Source: Xylogone sp. PMI_703
Lineage: Eukaryota > Ascomycota > Leotiomycetes
DNA length: 64,000 nt
Reading direction: 5' to 3'
NCBI GenBank assembly: GCA_021399445.1
Contig: JAJTUQ010000001.1
Span: 186,001-250,000, forward strand
In this document: positions 32,945 to 44,166 of the stretch, piece by piece
How positions within the stretch are numbered: position 1 is the stretch's first letter
How the letters are laid out: each line of letters begins with the position of its first letter
Program-made: the position numbers and the translations under genes
The notes under the pieces: model-generated
Database searches by the model: none
What the model was told of the DNA's origin: nothing
What the model saw: only the letters and a program-made list of their open reading frames with translations

Positions 32945-34411
32945 CTAAATCTTCCTCGTAACCTCGTTTACGTTCACAACATTCTCAATATCCCACAACG
33001 CAGCGCTCACTTCATCCAATCTATCCTCTAGAACAGACGCACACTGGTCCTTGAATTTCTCCTCCAGCATCTCATTCGTCATCGGCACTTCGATGCTACC
33101 AACTGCATGCTCTACATGCTTTTCTAGAACTCTACCATCGCTCATCGTCACCGATATCTTCGCCTCATCGGCTCCGAGCTGTGGATCAGCCGTGGCATCG
33201 ACTTTATCCCTTACTGTAACGACTTCTGTGCTCAGAACGACGGCATCTTCGTACTGGCTTGGCGTTCCTTTCCCGAAAACCAGACCTATAGCTGCGCCGT
33301 GGTACACACTGAATTTGGCTTCCAGTCCGTCCTTGGGGGTGCGTTTCCCCGTCAACTCCAGAACTAACGGGTGCACCGTTATCTTAACAGATGATATATC
33401 CCCAGCATTCAACCCTTGAGACTTCATGCTCTGGTATAACTGTGCACATCCATCGATAATAGGATGAATAACAATCCCGCACGGGAAAGGCTTAAAGCTA
33501 TTCCTCAATATCTCCCATCTCCCAGGCTGTGTCGTTGTGGGTAACCCAACTTGCTGAGCCAGCCCATTCCCAAACCCTAACCACTTCTCCATATTCTGAC
33601 TTATCCCCTCCTTCGTCGCTCCCACGACATTCGCCCAGCCTCTCAATGCCTCCAACGCTTTCTCACTACTCGTGTACCCCCGTTCCGCCAACACCGCTGC
33701 CATCAACCCATTCTGCGCCGCGCGCCCCGGATGGAATGACTTCGTATGCGATCCAAACATCTCTCTCAACCCAGTAACCTGCGTCGCCGCAATGCCAATG
33801 GCATGAGCAGTCTGAGTCGTCGAGAGCGATAACAGCTTCGACACTGCGACCGCGGCGCCAATTGAGCCAGTCGTCGATGTGATGTGCCATCCGACGTCGT
33901 AGTGCTCCGGCCACACCACCAATCCCACTTTACACTCCGCTTCGATTCCAGCAGTGAGTGCAAGCAGGAATTCCTTGCCTGAGAAAGTGCCCTTGGACTC
34001 TGCTATGGCTAGTAATGCGCTGGCTACCGGTCCGGTAGGGTGGATGATCGTGTCGAGGTGGGTATCATCGTAATCGTGTACGTGGGAGGCTATGCCGTTC
34101 AGGAGAGCAGCGTGCTGGGCATCGAGGCTTGATTTGCCCTTGTGTCCGAGAAGGGAGGAAGTCGGAGCGCCGAAGAATGGTTTTAGAGCTTCGTGCTACG
34201 GGAATCGTAATTAGTAGATTGATTCACACAACTCTGTGAGAATTGGGAGGGTAAGTTAGCTCACAGCAATAAGGGTAGCTGGATGGTTGCTACCTCCGAC
34301 AGCACACCCCACCCAGTTGTAGAAACTGCGAACTGCTTGGGCGACCACTTCTTGGGGAAGATCGGAGTATTTCAGACTGTTTACCCATGAAGCTAGGTGA
34401 TGCGTAGCCAT
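32945..34411 (-). CDS. MmgE/PrpD-family protein (2-methylcitrate dehydratase / cis-aconitate decarboxylase-like)
   Basis: Two exons on the minus strand (34411-34265, 34195-32945; 69-nt intron) encoding 465 residues. The ATG-proximal exon gives MATHHLASWVNSLKYSDLPQ, the usual family N-terminus. Then come LDAQHAALLNGIASHVHDYDD, HPTGPVASALLA, GWHITSTTGSIGAA, KSFHPGRAAQNGLMAA and KPFPCGIVIHP, all family hallmarks. The fold covers 2-methylcitrate dehydratase (PrpD/Pdh1), cis-aconitate decarboxylase (CadA/ACOD1) and several enzymes of unknown substrate. No mitochondrial presequence is visible, unlike yeast Pdh1. Proximity to methylisocitrate lyase favours a methylcitrate-type substrate, but this is not proof. 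Confidence 0.9.
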
Positions 34412-35793
34412 GGTTAATTTTGGATGATCAAGGTACTAATAGGAAGGAATATAATTGACAACCATGAGTCAAAAGACAAGAAAGATTGAATTGGGAATCA
34501 AATAAGTCAAATAAGATTTGAAGTGCACTTTACAACATCCGGAATATATATCTAGAGACAAAAATTAGGGTTGTATTGTACCGAAACCCAGGATACGAAT
34601 CATCACATGGCATATATGTATGCCTTTAGGATATCCCGATCAAACTATTCTCTCCAGAAAGAGTTTCTCCAAATTCTCACTTTCTGTGGAGATGATTTGG
34701 CTCGTTCATTGAGCTAACAGGAATGCCCCGCAGTGCCCATAGATGGGATCTTATGTGGAATCGTACCTGATCGGAATTGCCGACAAGCTTTCAACGTGCC
34801 GGATTAAGATTTTTCCATCGTGATTTTAGAAGAAGAGCTTCCAGAGCTTCTGCCGCTGTACATACTGCGGAGCTTATACTATGGAATGGACTCATTTGAT
34901 TAGATATTGTGAGGATACTGGAATTAAAGTGTTGTATTATTGGTATAGTGGACATGATAATTATCCCCAGGCTGAACTGCATCCATCTTCTGAGTATCTC
35001 CTGGGAGCAGATTGTCGGTATTTCCGATTACGGAGGGCATAGGATCATCTCAGCCGGTTGAGTTCTCTTACAGTAGTAACTTACAGTGGCTCTACCTGGA
35101 CCTTATTTGACGGTCTTCAGAGCTAGTCTTGTCACACGATAAATACCTCCAACCACCCCTACCAATTTCATGTTGATTGAATGATTCGAAGGTAAAAAGT
35201 AGTAGCTTATAGTTGTAGCTGGGTATCTCATCTAGTAGCTAGAAGTCTCTTTAACATATCCAGAAAATGATAACGCCACAACAAAAACACAAAGCAGCTG
35301 TCGGTTCACACGGGAACGTAATAACTAATCGTACGCAACGTACGCCTAATAATAAGGGGTATTACGTGTGTTGATTAAGGTACGAAGATTCTAAGTGTAA
35401 GCGTAGCCTACGAAAGAATATAGCTACAGAATACTGCGGCGCCCTACCAGTATTCACCGCCCAACCGGACCGTGCCCAAGTAGGGTATAAGTACAAATCT
35501 CAAGATAAGTTTAGGTATAATGCATCCGAAAAATACACGTTTATATAGTATAGCTATGCTCAATGCTTAAATCCGTGTAATCCATCCATCCATGACTACA
35601 AATAGCCCGAAGGCACATACAAGAATATGGTATCATATGCTAATCCATTCAAACAATACCATCCAATTCTGTTACTCATGGTATACCAAAATTCAAACGC
35701 CTTATGCAATGCATTAGAGCATGGCTCCATTAAATACTCCATCCAAGAACCCAAATGTAAAAAAGCAATAATAAAGGAAAACAATGATTGAAG
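34412..35793. other. Intergenic with one dispersed element copy
   Basis: 1.38 kb. Apart from the reverse-orientation repeat at 35299-35436, no gene or structural RNA was recognised. Confidence 0.45.
35299..35436 (-). repeat. Dispersed 138-bp element, copy B
   Basis: Reverse complement of 44561-44698 over its full 138 bp with scattered differences. Shared blocks include AACTAATCGTACGCAACGTACG-like sequence, AAGCGTAGCCTACRAAAG and AGCTACAGAATACTG. It begins TGTCGGTTCACACGGGAACG. Confidence 0.85.
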
Positions 35794-37961
35794 TCATAAG
35801 TCCCCATCATGCGGATCTATGGATATCGGCTTGGTATCTTGCCTAATCGGAGTAGTTGCCAAATTCGCATCGTCTAATATGGTGCCCACAAATGCTCTGT
35901 TATAGAACTGTATCCACACCTTGTTCTTCTCATGTTCTAGATCATGCTCCTTCTTTTTCTTTTTCTTCCGGTCCCGTAAGTCATCGTCGTCCACTTCTAG
36001 TTCCTCTGAGTCGTGTGCTTCTATCTCATCCGCTTCTGGGTCGTCTAAAACTTCATCGCCGTTCAGCGGCTTCTCTTGTCCCATCCGATATGCAAGTTTT
36101 AGATAACTTCGAACGGTCATGTCCTCGAGCTTATAGACTTCGTCTGTAAAGGTATTGTACTCAACCTCAAATTGAAATTCCTTTGGTTTGTGGGCTTGAT
36201 CCACATCTTTCTTCTCCTTATGGTTGCTTTCGTTGTTTATCTTGGTGAGATTGGCATAATACTGCGTATAGCCTAATAGAGTCAACGTCTGAGGTGAGTA
36301 AGCAGGACCAGGTGGGGAGGTCTTTGATGGTGGGTCGGGGAGTTTCAAATCGGGATTCTTCGACTTCTTATCTTTTCCCTGCTTCTTCTTTCTCTTTCTC
36401 TGGCCTTCGACCTCCTTATCACTAGTACTAATTTCTTCTACCAAAGCATCTTGATCTTCAAAATACTGCCGCATCACAGCCTCTGGGTCAACTGAATACG
36501 GTTCCTGCGGTGGATTCCAAGCAGAGGGGGTATTTGACCACACCATCAAAGTATCCAGGCCAGTGATATTATATTCGACGACTCGTAGCGTGGGAAAGTA
36601 GTTTGGTACGACGCTAGGGCCAACAATGCTGAGCTGGTATCGCTCTCCCCATGGTCCACCTGTCTTCTTCGACTTTTTACCTTTCTTGCCCTTTTTACCG
36701 TGCTTCTTGCGAGTAGTAGTTTCCACCGCCATTGACTTGTCTTCCTCATCCGTTTCGTTGAGCTTCATGACCTTTTTGGGGAGTTTAGACCAGTCCTGCC
36801 TCAGCTCTTCGAGATAATCACTCGCGGATTGCAATGTAATCTCATCCTCCATAGCTATTCGCAGGTCATCCTCGCTTCCTTGCATAGCTTTAAGCTTGAT
36901 CTCCTCGGTGTCCTGAAACATGAAATGGTCGATATTCATGTGGCCATAGAATCCACCGACTACCACGTCCCGGTATCTCTTCAACCACATTGTGTATTTC
37001 TGCCAGCACGTCTCATCCCAAAGTTTCTTGCTGTCAGTCCGAGCCGGTGGCACGTGACCCATCAGGATGGCTTTCATACCCCGCTGGCGCATGAACGCGA
37101 GCTGCACACGCAGCCATTCCATGTGCTCATAGCCTGGTTCTGATTGCAGGCCGCAGCCATCGGTACCAGCATTATTGCTGAAGAAGTAGAGCGTATTCAG
37201 ACTAAAAACAGCCAGTTTGTTGGGAATGACTTCGACATAGTACCAGCCACCTCTTTCAAAGCCATGTCTCTGTTCTTCGGGGATAAGCTTGCTCCAAATG
37301 CTGGTGTATGTCTTGAGCCATTTGTTGGGGCCGGAGAGCAGGATATTGTGCGGGAGGATGTCGTTGTTGCCAAAAGTCGAGATGATGGGAATTTCGAGCT
37401 CTGGCTCGGAGCCGCCCTTGGAATCCTTGCCAAACACCTCGACGAATTTGTTAAGCACAAACCTGTTCTCGGCCAGGACCTCTTTTTCCACACGTGGAAT
37501 GTCTTCGTCGCTATCGTGTCGTGCAGAGTCGCCGGTCCAGATGACAAAGTCAATCTTGTCCTTCAAGTTATCCTCGATCCATTTGAAAGTAGCATTGACG
37601 AGGGCATATGGCGAATCGCAGTCGGAACCCTCGGCGCCGTAGGTACCCGCGACGCCTGAGCCGCGGTGGCATGCATCGTCGGGCGAGGAGTGACGCTTGT
37701 AGTATTTGTCGGGATGGGTATCTGGAGGTAAGAAATATGGTTAGCACGAAATTCATGAGGTCTTTTGGAAAGTCACGAGACCGAGAAGGAAGTCTAACCT
37801 GTGATGTGGAGGAAGCGGCCATTCAGTTTTCTCGAGTCTGCTTCCACGGCTACTACGGGCTGCTGGGTCGCGACAGAGAAAAGCTGAGCCCCTGGCGCGA
37901 GGGGCGAAGCGCTCAGGGTCTGCAGCAGCGACGCCGCCAGGAAAACGGGCAGAGAGCGCAT
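35794..37961 (-). CDS. PPN1: Vacuolar endopolyphosphatase
   Basis: Two exons on the minus strand (37961-37799, 37721-35794; 77-nt intron) encoding 696 residues. The chosen ATG gives a hydrophobic N-terminal signal/anchor (MRSLPVFLAASLLQTLSA). The calcineurin-like metallophosphatase motifs are present: HITDTHPD across the splice site, IWTGDSARHD, STFGNNDILP, ILMGHVPPA and GGFYGHMNIDHF. Two long Lys-rich acidic inserts follow (for example KKHGKKGKKGKKSKK near the middle). Ppn1 cleaves long polyphosphate chains in the vacuole lumen. The open frame continues upstream of the chosen ATG with a further hydrophobic run, so a longer type II anchor is possible. Confidence 0.93.
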
Positions 37962-39851
37962 TCTGAAAAGATTGAAGATATTCAAGAGCGAAAACCAAGC
38001 TGCATAGAAAAGAAAAGAACCAAAGAAGATGCAAAGTACTGTACAAGGTGAGCAGCAGCCAACAAGTAGAAGAAACAACAGCGAGGCTGCGTTGACGGGA
38101 GCCCCGAGATTATTCCTTCCCAAAATTCGTTGTGACGCAAGGCTTGTGACAGCGCGGGACAGGGACAGGAACCCTCTGGAGTCTGCGAGCTGTGGTGCCT
38201 GCAGCGGATCACGTGCCGGTGATGTCAGGCCGCAGCGGGAGGGTGCAGTTTTCCGCCTCGCGTCGGACAAGACCGTGCGAGCGGGAGGAAAACCCTTCTT
38301 TCCTAGAAAAGTTCGAGAAAGAAGAGAAGAAAGAACAACAACAGCTAGCAGTGTTTTGAGTGTATTAAGAGGGCATGATGTTGGTTATTATTATTACAGT
38401 ATTTTATTTTTAACACGTAAACTACCCCCCCTCCTCTCACTAACACACTGGGGAGCACCTGATGTGGTCAGCTTGGAGCGTTCCCACCACGGCGCTCTGG
38501 GGGCGAGGACAAACGAGCAACCAATCATCCTCCCCACGTGTAGCATCGCGACTCAGATGGACGACGACCACAAGCGCCGGGTCGCTGGAAGGATGCTTCA
38601 CTTCTGATGAGAGCTGATTCCCATGGTACACCTCCATTACAGTCTGTGGCAGCCTTAGATCTTGATCTTTCTCTCGAGGGCTTCTCAAGGGCTGAAAGCT
38701 TGTCGCGCCGAAGTTGAAGAGCGCCTCTATCTAGTAGTTCTAGCCGACAACTAACTAACTACCTTGATGTCTCCGGCACCACTAACTGCTGTCGGTATCA
38801 TGACGGTGATAGGTGCTGTAACACACGAGCATACAAGGCACCATGTATCTTTATCGATCGAGAATCTGCTCTGATTCTGTAAGTTAATGAAAGGAGGCGT
38901 TACTTGTGCAACTCGCTGATCACCTGATCTCTCGTTACAACCAACTATGCTATGGCAACACTCCTGATGTCTGGCCAGCTTGGTTAGAGAGGCACTTGCT
39001 ATCATTCTCTTGCAGCATAACACGAGCCTGTCCACGGCGAGGCAGAATGAGAGTAAGTCTTCGGAAAACGTACGCGGTATGAGAGGTTAACATCCCAAGA
39101 GTGGAAGTATGAGTGCCAGAAATATAAATCAGGGCGGAAACAGTAATGAGATTTTAGGGCTTTTTGCATCTCGCAATAGACATCTTTACTTGCGGGAAAG
39201 AATAGCATCAAAGGTCATTAACATGCTTCACATGGTCTGCCCGGCATCGCCTTACTGCAGTCTATCACCCAGCAGCTCCACTGCCGCCTACATATAACAT
39301 AGTAACCATGTTTATCTTACAACTTTAAGGCGGTGTACTAGGCAATAACTTTGCAATTACCTGGAGACCAACTACACGCTAGGCTTGATAAGCCAGTGGA
39401 GTAACTGAAACAGACTATAATTGCAGGTGCATCTATGTGTTCCCGAGGGCTTGAGTTAAAAACTCGAATCGCTTTTATCGACCGTTAGACGGGCCGCTGC
39501 CGATATAATAACCTTAAAGCTCCAAGTTCCTTACAATTCTAGCCTTTTAAGCATGAGTGGTATGTAATGCGAGCTTGAGCCATTACAAGCTCTTTAGGGT
39601 ACAAGCCCCGCAGGGCCGCACTTGCAGAGCCTGTGTGGGTATACTACGCTACCACCTGCTCACAGTACGTAACGTATACGTACGGGTGAGCTTGGTGGTT
39701 TGGTAGTAAGATGGATAGTGTATTAAAGTGGGTATGGGAAGGAGGAATATACTCCCCTTCCTGATTAGCACTAGTGCCTATTTACACGTGATCTGGTTCC
39801 CAACACTTACGGTTGTGTTGTGCGGATTTTCTCCAGCATCGGACAAATTGG
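37962..39851. other. Intergenic, PPN1 promoter and gene-poor spacer
   Basis: 1.9 kb. It starts with the GC-rich PPN1 promoter, then passes into AT-rich sequence. The long plus-strand frame at 38029-38607 is antisense to the PPN1 5' region and shows no family features. Confidence 0.45.
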
Positions 39852-39966
39852 TGTACATTTAGGTAAATGCTATGTACATTTAGGTAAATGCTATGTACAT
39901 TTAGGTAAATGCTATGTACATTTAGGTAAATGCTATGTACATTTAGGTAAATGCTATGTACATTTA
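39852..39966 (+). repeat. 21-bp minisatellite, five full units plus a partial
   Basis: Unit TGTACATTTAGGTAAATGCT plus A, repeated perfectly at 39852, 39873, 39894, 39915 and 39936, with a partial unit ending at 39966. It is 115 bp of almost perfect identity, so recently expanded. In one frame each unit codes the heptapeptide YVHLGKC, continuous with a 65-codon open frame. It lies about 55 bp upstream of the TPR relic. Confidence 0.95.
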
Positions 39967-40021
39967 AGTATACCCAAAAGTTATTCAGAGAATAAAACCG
40001 AAATTACCAGAAAATGATCTG

Positions 40022-41026
40022 GTGGTTTCATGCTATAGCCCATCTTGGCGAAACTTTTGGTTTTGTTTTAAGTTTGAAGATGCAAAACAATTTCACGAAA
40101 AGGTTATGGCAGGTCTATGGCGCATTTTGGGTGAAACAAATCTTGAAATCCTTATTGCTGTAGAAAACTTGGCTATGACTTACGTAAAACTTGACATCAA
40201 ATATCTTGAGATAGACAAAAAGTAGACTAGCCGTTTTCTAGACAGTGTCCACGAATTTATGCTATGGGTCGTTGAAGAGCGCAAAAAACAGCTTGGAGAA
40301 AACCTCTATACCTGGCTATCAAAGGTTCATCTCGCACGAGTCAAAAGTGTAATAAAAGACTTGAGGTAAAGCAGAAAATCTGATAAGAAGTATAATGTCA
40401 TAACTGTAGAATACCTGGATGAAGATTACTTAAGTGTCTTTATTGGTAAAAAAGATCTTGCCAACATACTTATTAAGCAGAAGCAGTACAAGGAAACAGA
40501 AAAGATATTGTTAAACATCTCAAATTTAAAGAAATGCTCTAAGACTATAATAAATTCTGGATAGTACCCTGATCAAACTTCAGCATTATAGAGCTTTGTG
40601 GAACGCTATCAAAAACAAGGAAGAGTTAGCGATAGTCACCGAATATGTGATAACTTTTGCGAAATGATAAAAGAAGGCCGTAAGAACAGAGCAGCCACAG
40701 AAAACAACAGTAGCAATTCAGAGAGGATTAGTACAAACACAGGCACGAACAACATATTTTTGCAAATGGTACGGGATAAGACAGCCGAATTACAGGCCAC
40801 TACAAGCACACTTGCTCTTGCTCTTGGGTCTAGTCACCGCAGTACCGATTTGTCCCCGAAGATATATATTGACGCCGAATCTGAGGTACTTCCGAATCAT
40901 CTCTCCTATTCCACTGCTCTAGAGTCTCGAGCCGAGGTAGCCATATTTGGAAAGAGCATCTGCGGAACATGCGGGAGTAGTCATTTAAGTAAATTATTAA
41001 TCTTGATGATTTCGAATGCGTTGTGA
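40022..41026 (+). pseudogene. TPR-repeat relic of an NLR-like (NB-ARC/TPR) gene
   Basis: One reading frame runs for about 335 codons with four in-frame stops (40223, 40367, 40562, 40589) and no frameshift. Recognisable kinesin-light-chain-type TPR text survives: ENLAMTYVKL, LSKVHLARVKSVIKDL, LANILIKQKQYKETEKIL and the closing ERYQKQGRVSDSHRICD. In fungi this repeat set forms the C-terminus of NB-ARC/TPR NOD-like proteins. The upstream nucleotide-binding domain is not found in the window. The AT-rich composition and TAG/TAA stops fit point-mutation decay such as RIP, but no second copy is available here for a direct test. Confidence 0.75.
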
Positions 41027-41129
41027 GCATTATGTACTGTACCTAGCAGTTAAATCTAGATGTGTAAGAGGTGACCTTTAAAGTGCCCTAGGTGATATTG
41101 TTGACATGCGAATCGTTACTTACTTGCTT

Positions 41130-41605
41130 CTACTTTTTCCAAAAGTTTCTTGATTTCAACCATGATCCAATTAACTCGGCAACGCCAGTAGCAGCAATAA
41201 TCCCCCCAACAGCTTGAATTGCTCCATTCAAAAAGGCCCATCTAGCACCGCCTGCTCCCGCACTTTGTTGGATGGCAAACCAACTGCCTGCCACAACATT
41301 GCCGATGCCACTTTGGATACCCAAGCTATAGCCCCTATAGTCGTGGTGTCAGCCTCTCTTCAATTATGGGAAATATCGTACCACATAATAAGCTTAATGG
41401 TTGATAACGTACCTGCTCCCACCCCAGCTGACCCAAACCCACCGACAGCAAGTAGTGGTATTGACAAGGTAGTAGGTATAACGATAATCGTGAGGCCGAC
41501 TATTATTACAGTTTTGCTTGGATTATTTCGAACCCAAGTTACGGTCTGGTTATATTTTCCAGATGTGTTTAAAGAGAAGATATACTGTACACACAGCTTT
41601 AGGAA
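41130..41605 (-). pseudogene. IFI6/IFI27-like small membrane protein fragment
   Basis: Minus-strand open segments 41605-41413 and about 41330-41130 carry the glycine/alanine-rich hydrophobic pattern of the Ifi-6-16 family: LLAVGGFGSAGVGAG, then IQSGIGNVVAGSWFAIQQSA and GGIIAATGVAELIGSWLK. Between them lies a possible intron starting GTACGT at 41412, but that donor puts the two parts out of frame; a weaker GTTATC donor would keep frame. No ATG precedes the first segment before an upstream stop. I therefore call it a fragment or decayed gene; a missed 5' exon is the alternative. In animals the family is mitochondrial and linked to apoptosis; the fungal role is unknown. Confidence 0.5.
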
Positions 41606-42673
41606 CTACCCTTGTCTTGGTTGGCTTTACCTTTTCTATTGCCATAGGTACATAGAAAGAGTGCTATTTCTTCATTCTCCTCACATCGCGCTTGAGTTAG
41701 CCATCTGGAGAGCTCGTTTCATGGCTATAATGTTTAATCCGGCTGATACAAGAGGATGCAGGAACAACAGAGACAAAGAGTTGAAGTCTACAACGAAATT
41801 GAAGTGTGACAGATCTTGTTGTCTTCTGAAGATTAAGTGTCTGATGATAACATTGTCGGAGGTGAGTTCCGATGGACTTTGCAAGCTTTTATGCTACTGG
41901 TGGTAAGATGCCTCATATGCAAGCGGGCTGTCCGTACCGTCATAAAACATGAATACAAACACAAAAATCACCAATACTCCTGCTTGTTAGTAATGCGTCT
42001 TCTGGAAATGACTCAGTTATTAGATTCGAATCTTGATACCATAGACGATTATGCCCAAAGAGACAGCTCAAAACAGTGTAAGGTGCGAATTAATACGGCT
42101 ACAGTCCATTCAGACCCATACGGGGTTTATTTAATCTTATTGCACCGCCCTACTCCCATCTATGCAGCTATTACCGATCTATAGCACCTAGTCTACCGCC
42201 ACGGTTAGAACGCAAAAGAGGCCATGCTCTGATCTTAACTACTTAATCAGGATTAGTGTGTATGTATGTCCGAAATCATGGGCACCTGCCAAGGTTTGGG
42301 AAGAGTGCAAGGAGTAATACCAGTAGGTTAGGTATAAGTAGTTCTACATACTCCCACACGCTATACCAGAAGAAAGTACAAATTGTGCCCGTGTATTGAA
42401 GTGCTACTATAGTCATAGCTACTGATAAAGGGATTGGCTTAGCCATTAGTAAGTGACTTCATCTTGACTTAGATTATTGGTGTTCTAAGATCAGTACAAA
42501 ACCTGGCGCTTCAGCATTCAAAATCTGATGTCACTCATTGTTTATGATAATACGGAGCTCGTATTCACTCTCCGAATAGACTATCGATATAGTCAATATC
42601 ATTTTTACGTTGGGGATTTCATCTCATATATGCAACCGACATTATTGTTGATCCACAAGCTACATCATACAGA
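41606..42673. other. Gene-poor AT-rich spacer
   Basis: Roughly 1 kb with short open frames that show no family features. No repeat recognised by eye. Confidence 0.4.
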
Positions 42674-44166
42674 TTATGCAGTGGGCTCCTCTGCTACATA
42701 ATGCAAATAGGCTCCAAGCAATTTGATACCTTCAATGTAGTTCTTCTTGTCTAATTTTTCATTGATAGAGTGTGCAGCATCTGTAGAGCTTCCCATCGGG
42801 AGAAGTAAGACATTCTTACCAGTTGCTTGTTCGAAGGTTAAAGTTACTGGGATACTATTCCGCAGGATTAGCATAAATAGCTCATCATGTTAGGGTGTAT
42901 GCTGTAAATAGCTCACCTTCCACCTTCTCTGGTTAGATCAGGCTTGACACCCCAGACTCTCTCGACTGCTTTTGAGGCGGCGGAGAAGTTCCAGTGCTTT
43001 GGACTGGCGACCCACCACTTTCCAGCATGCATAAGCGAGCACTTCATGGTGTTCTTGCTGTTAAGCTTCTTGAATTGCTCATCAACATATTTGAAAACTA
43101 GCTTATCGACATCCTCGAGCTCCATGTTGGGCACTGTTCGAATAGAGAATTTGCCAGTGACCTTAGCTGGAATAACAGTCTTAGCACCAGGTTGCGAGAA
43201 TGCTCCCTCGACACCATGAACAGAAAGGGAAGGAAATCTCCAACGAGCCATGAGAGTCTTCTCCTTATTGTCATGGATCGACGTTTGGCTGCCAAGAGAC
43301 TCGTAGAGGTTGTCCATATTAAAAGCAATATTACTATAAAGGGACTTCTCGTCATCAGTGAGAGGTGCGACCAATTCATTAAGTCCTGGAATCAAGATGT
43401 TTCCATGGGTATCAACCAGGGATGAAAGTAAGCGGACAAGGTCCGTCATAGGTTCTTGCGCAGTACCGCCGAAGACACCGCTGTGGAGGTCCTGACCGGG
43501 ACCCGAGACTTCAATCGAATAGTAGCTGCAGCCACGAAGACCGTATGTAAGGCAGGGTTTCTCCGTTCCAAGCCAGTAATTATCTGAGATGCAGACAGCA
43601 TCCGTGTCCGCGAAGAATTTTTTAGCCTCGGCGTTGATGAAGTCATCCAAGCCCTCTGAGCCATATTCCTCCATACCCTCAAAGCACATGAGTAGGTTAA
43701 CTGGGAAGTCAACACCAGCCTTCTGATGGGCTTCGATTGCATTTATCCAGCCAAGTACAGGGCCTTTGTCATCGGTACTTCCTCTGCCATACATCCGTCC
43801 CTTGTCATCTATGGTGAGCTCAAAAGGCTCAGAAGACCAGCCATCTTCCTTACCAGCGGGCTGCACGTCGTAGTGGCCATACACAAGGATGGTTCGCTTG
43901 TTCTTATCGTTCCCGTATCTCGCAACGACGACTGGGGGAAGGTCTAAATGCTCCTTGCCAGGCTGCTTGCCCAGCGGGCGCTTCTCGACATGTGCTCCCA
44001 AGGCCGTGAGTTCGCCGGCCAAGAATTCTCCCATGCGCACGACATCGGGTCTTCGTTCTTCGTCAGCCGAGATGGAAGGAATGGCAACGGCCTTGCGAAG
44101 ACGCTCAATGAAGTGGTCGGAGAGGTCGTCGACCTGCTTGAAGTAACCGTCGAGGACAGGAGCCAT
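42674..44166 (-). CDS. DUG1: Cys-Gly metallodipeptidase (M20 family)
   Basis: Two exons on the minus strand (44166-42917, 42854-42674; 62-nt intron) encoding 476 residues, starting [11 protein letters not shown]20 metal ligands are visible: His98 (YGHYDVQPA), Asp132 (STDDKG), the Glu166-Glu167 pair ([10 protein letters not shown]), Asp195 (DNYW) and a C-terminal His in [14 protein letters not shown]. The [14 protein letters not shown] segment is rebuilt across the intron. The protein hydrolyses Cys-Gly in glutathione turnover, alone or with Dug2/Dug3. The open frame extends 84 codons upstream to 44418 with an Arg-rich, acid-poor sequence that could be a targeting presequence of an alternative form. 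Confidence 0.94.

Noticed and set aside
38029..38607. 192-codon plus-strand frame
   Set aside because: Overlaps the PPN1 5' region in antisense; composition arginine/serine-rich with no recognisable domain.
39852..39966. CRISPR-like array
   Set aside because: Units are contiguous with no spacers; it is a minisatellite in a eukaryote.
41214..41906. 230-codon plus-strand frame
   Set aside because: Antisense to the IFI-like fragment; no coherent domain.
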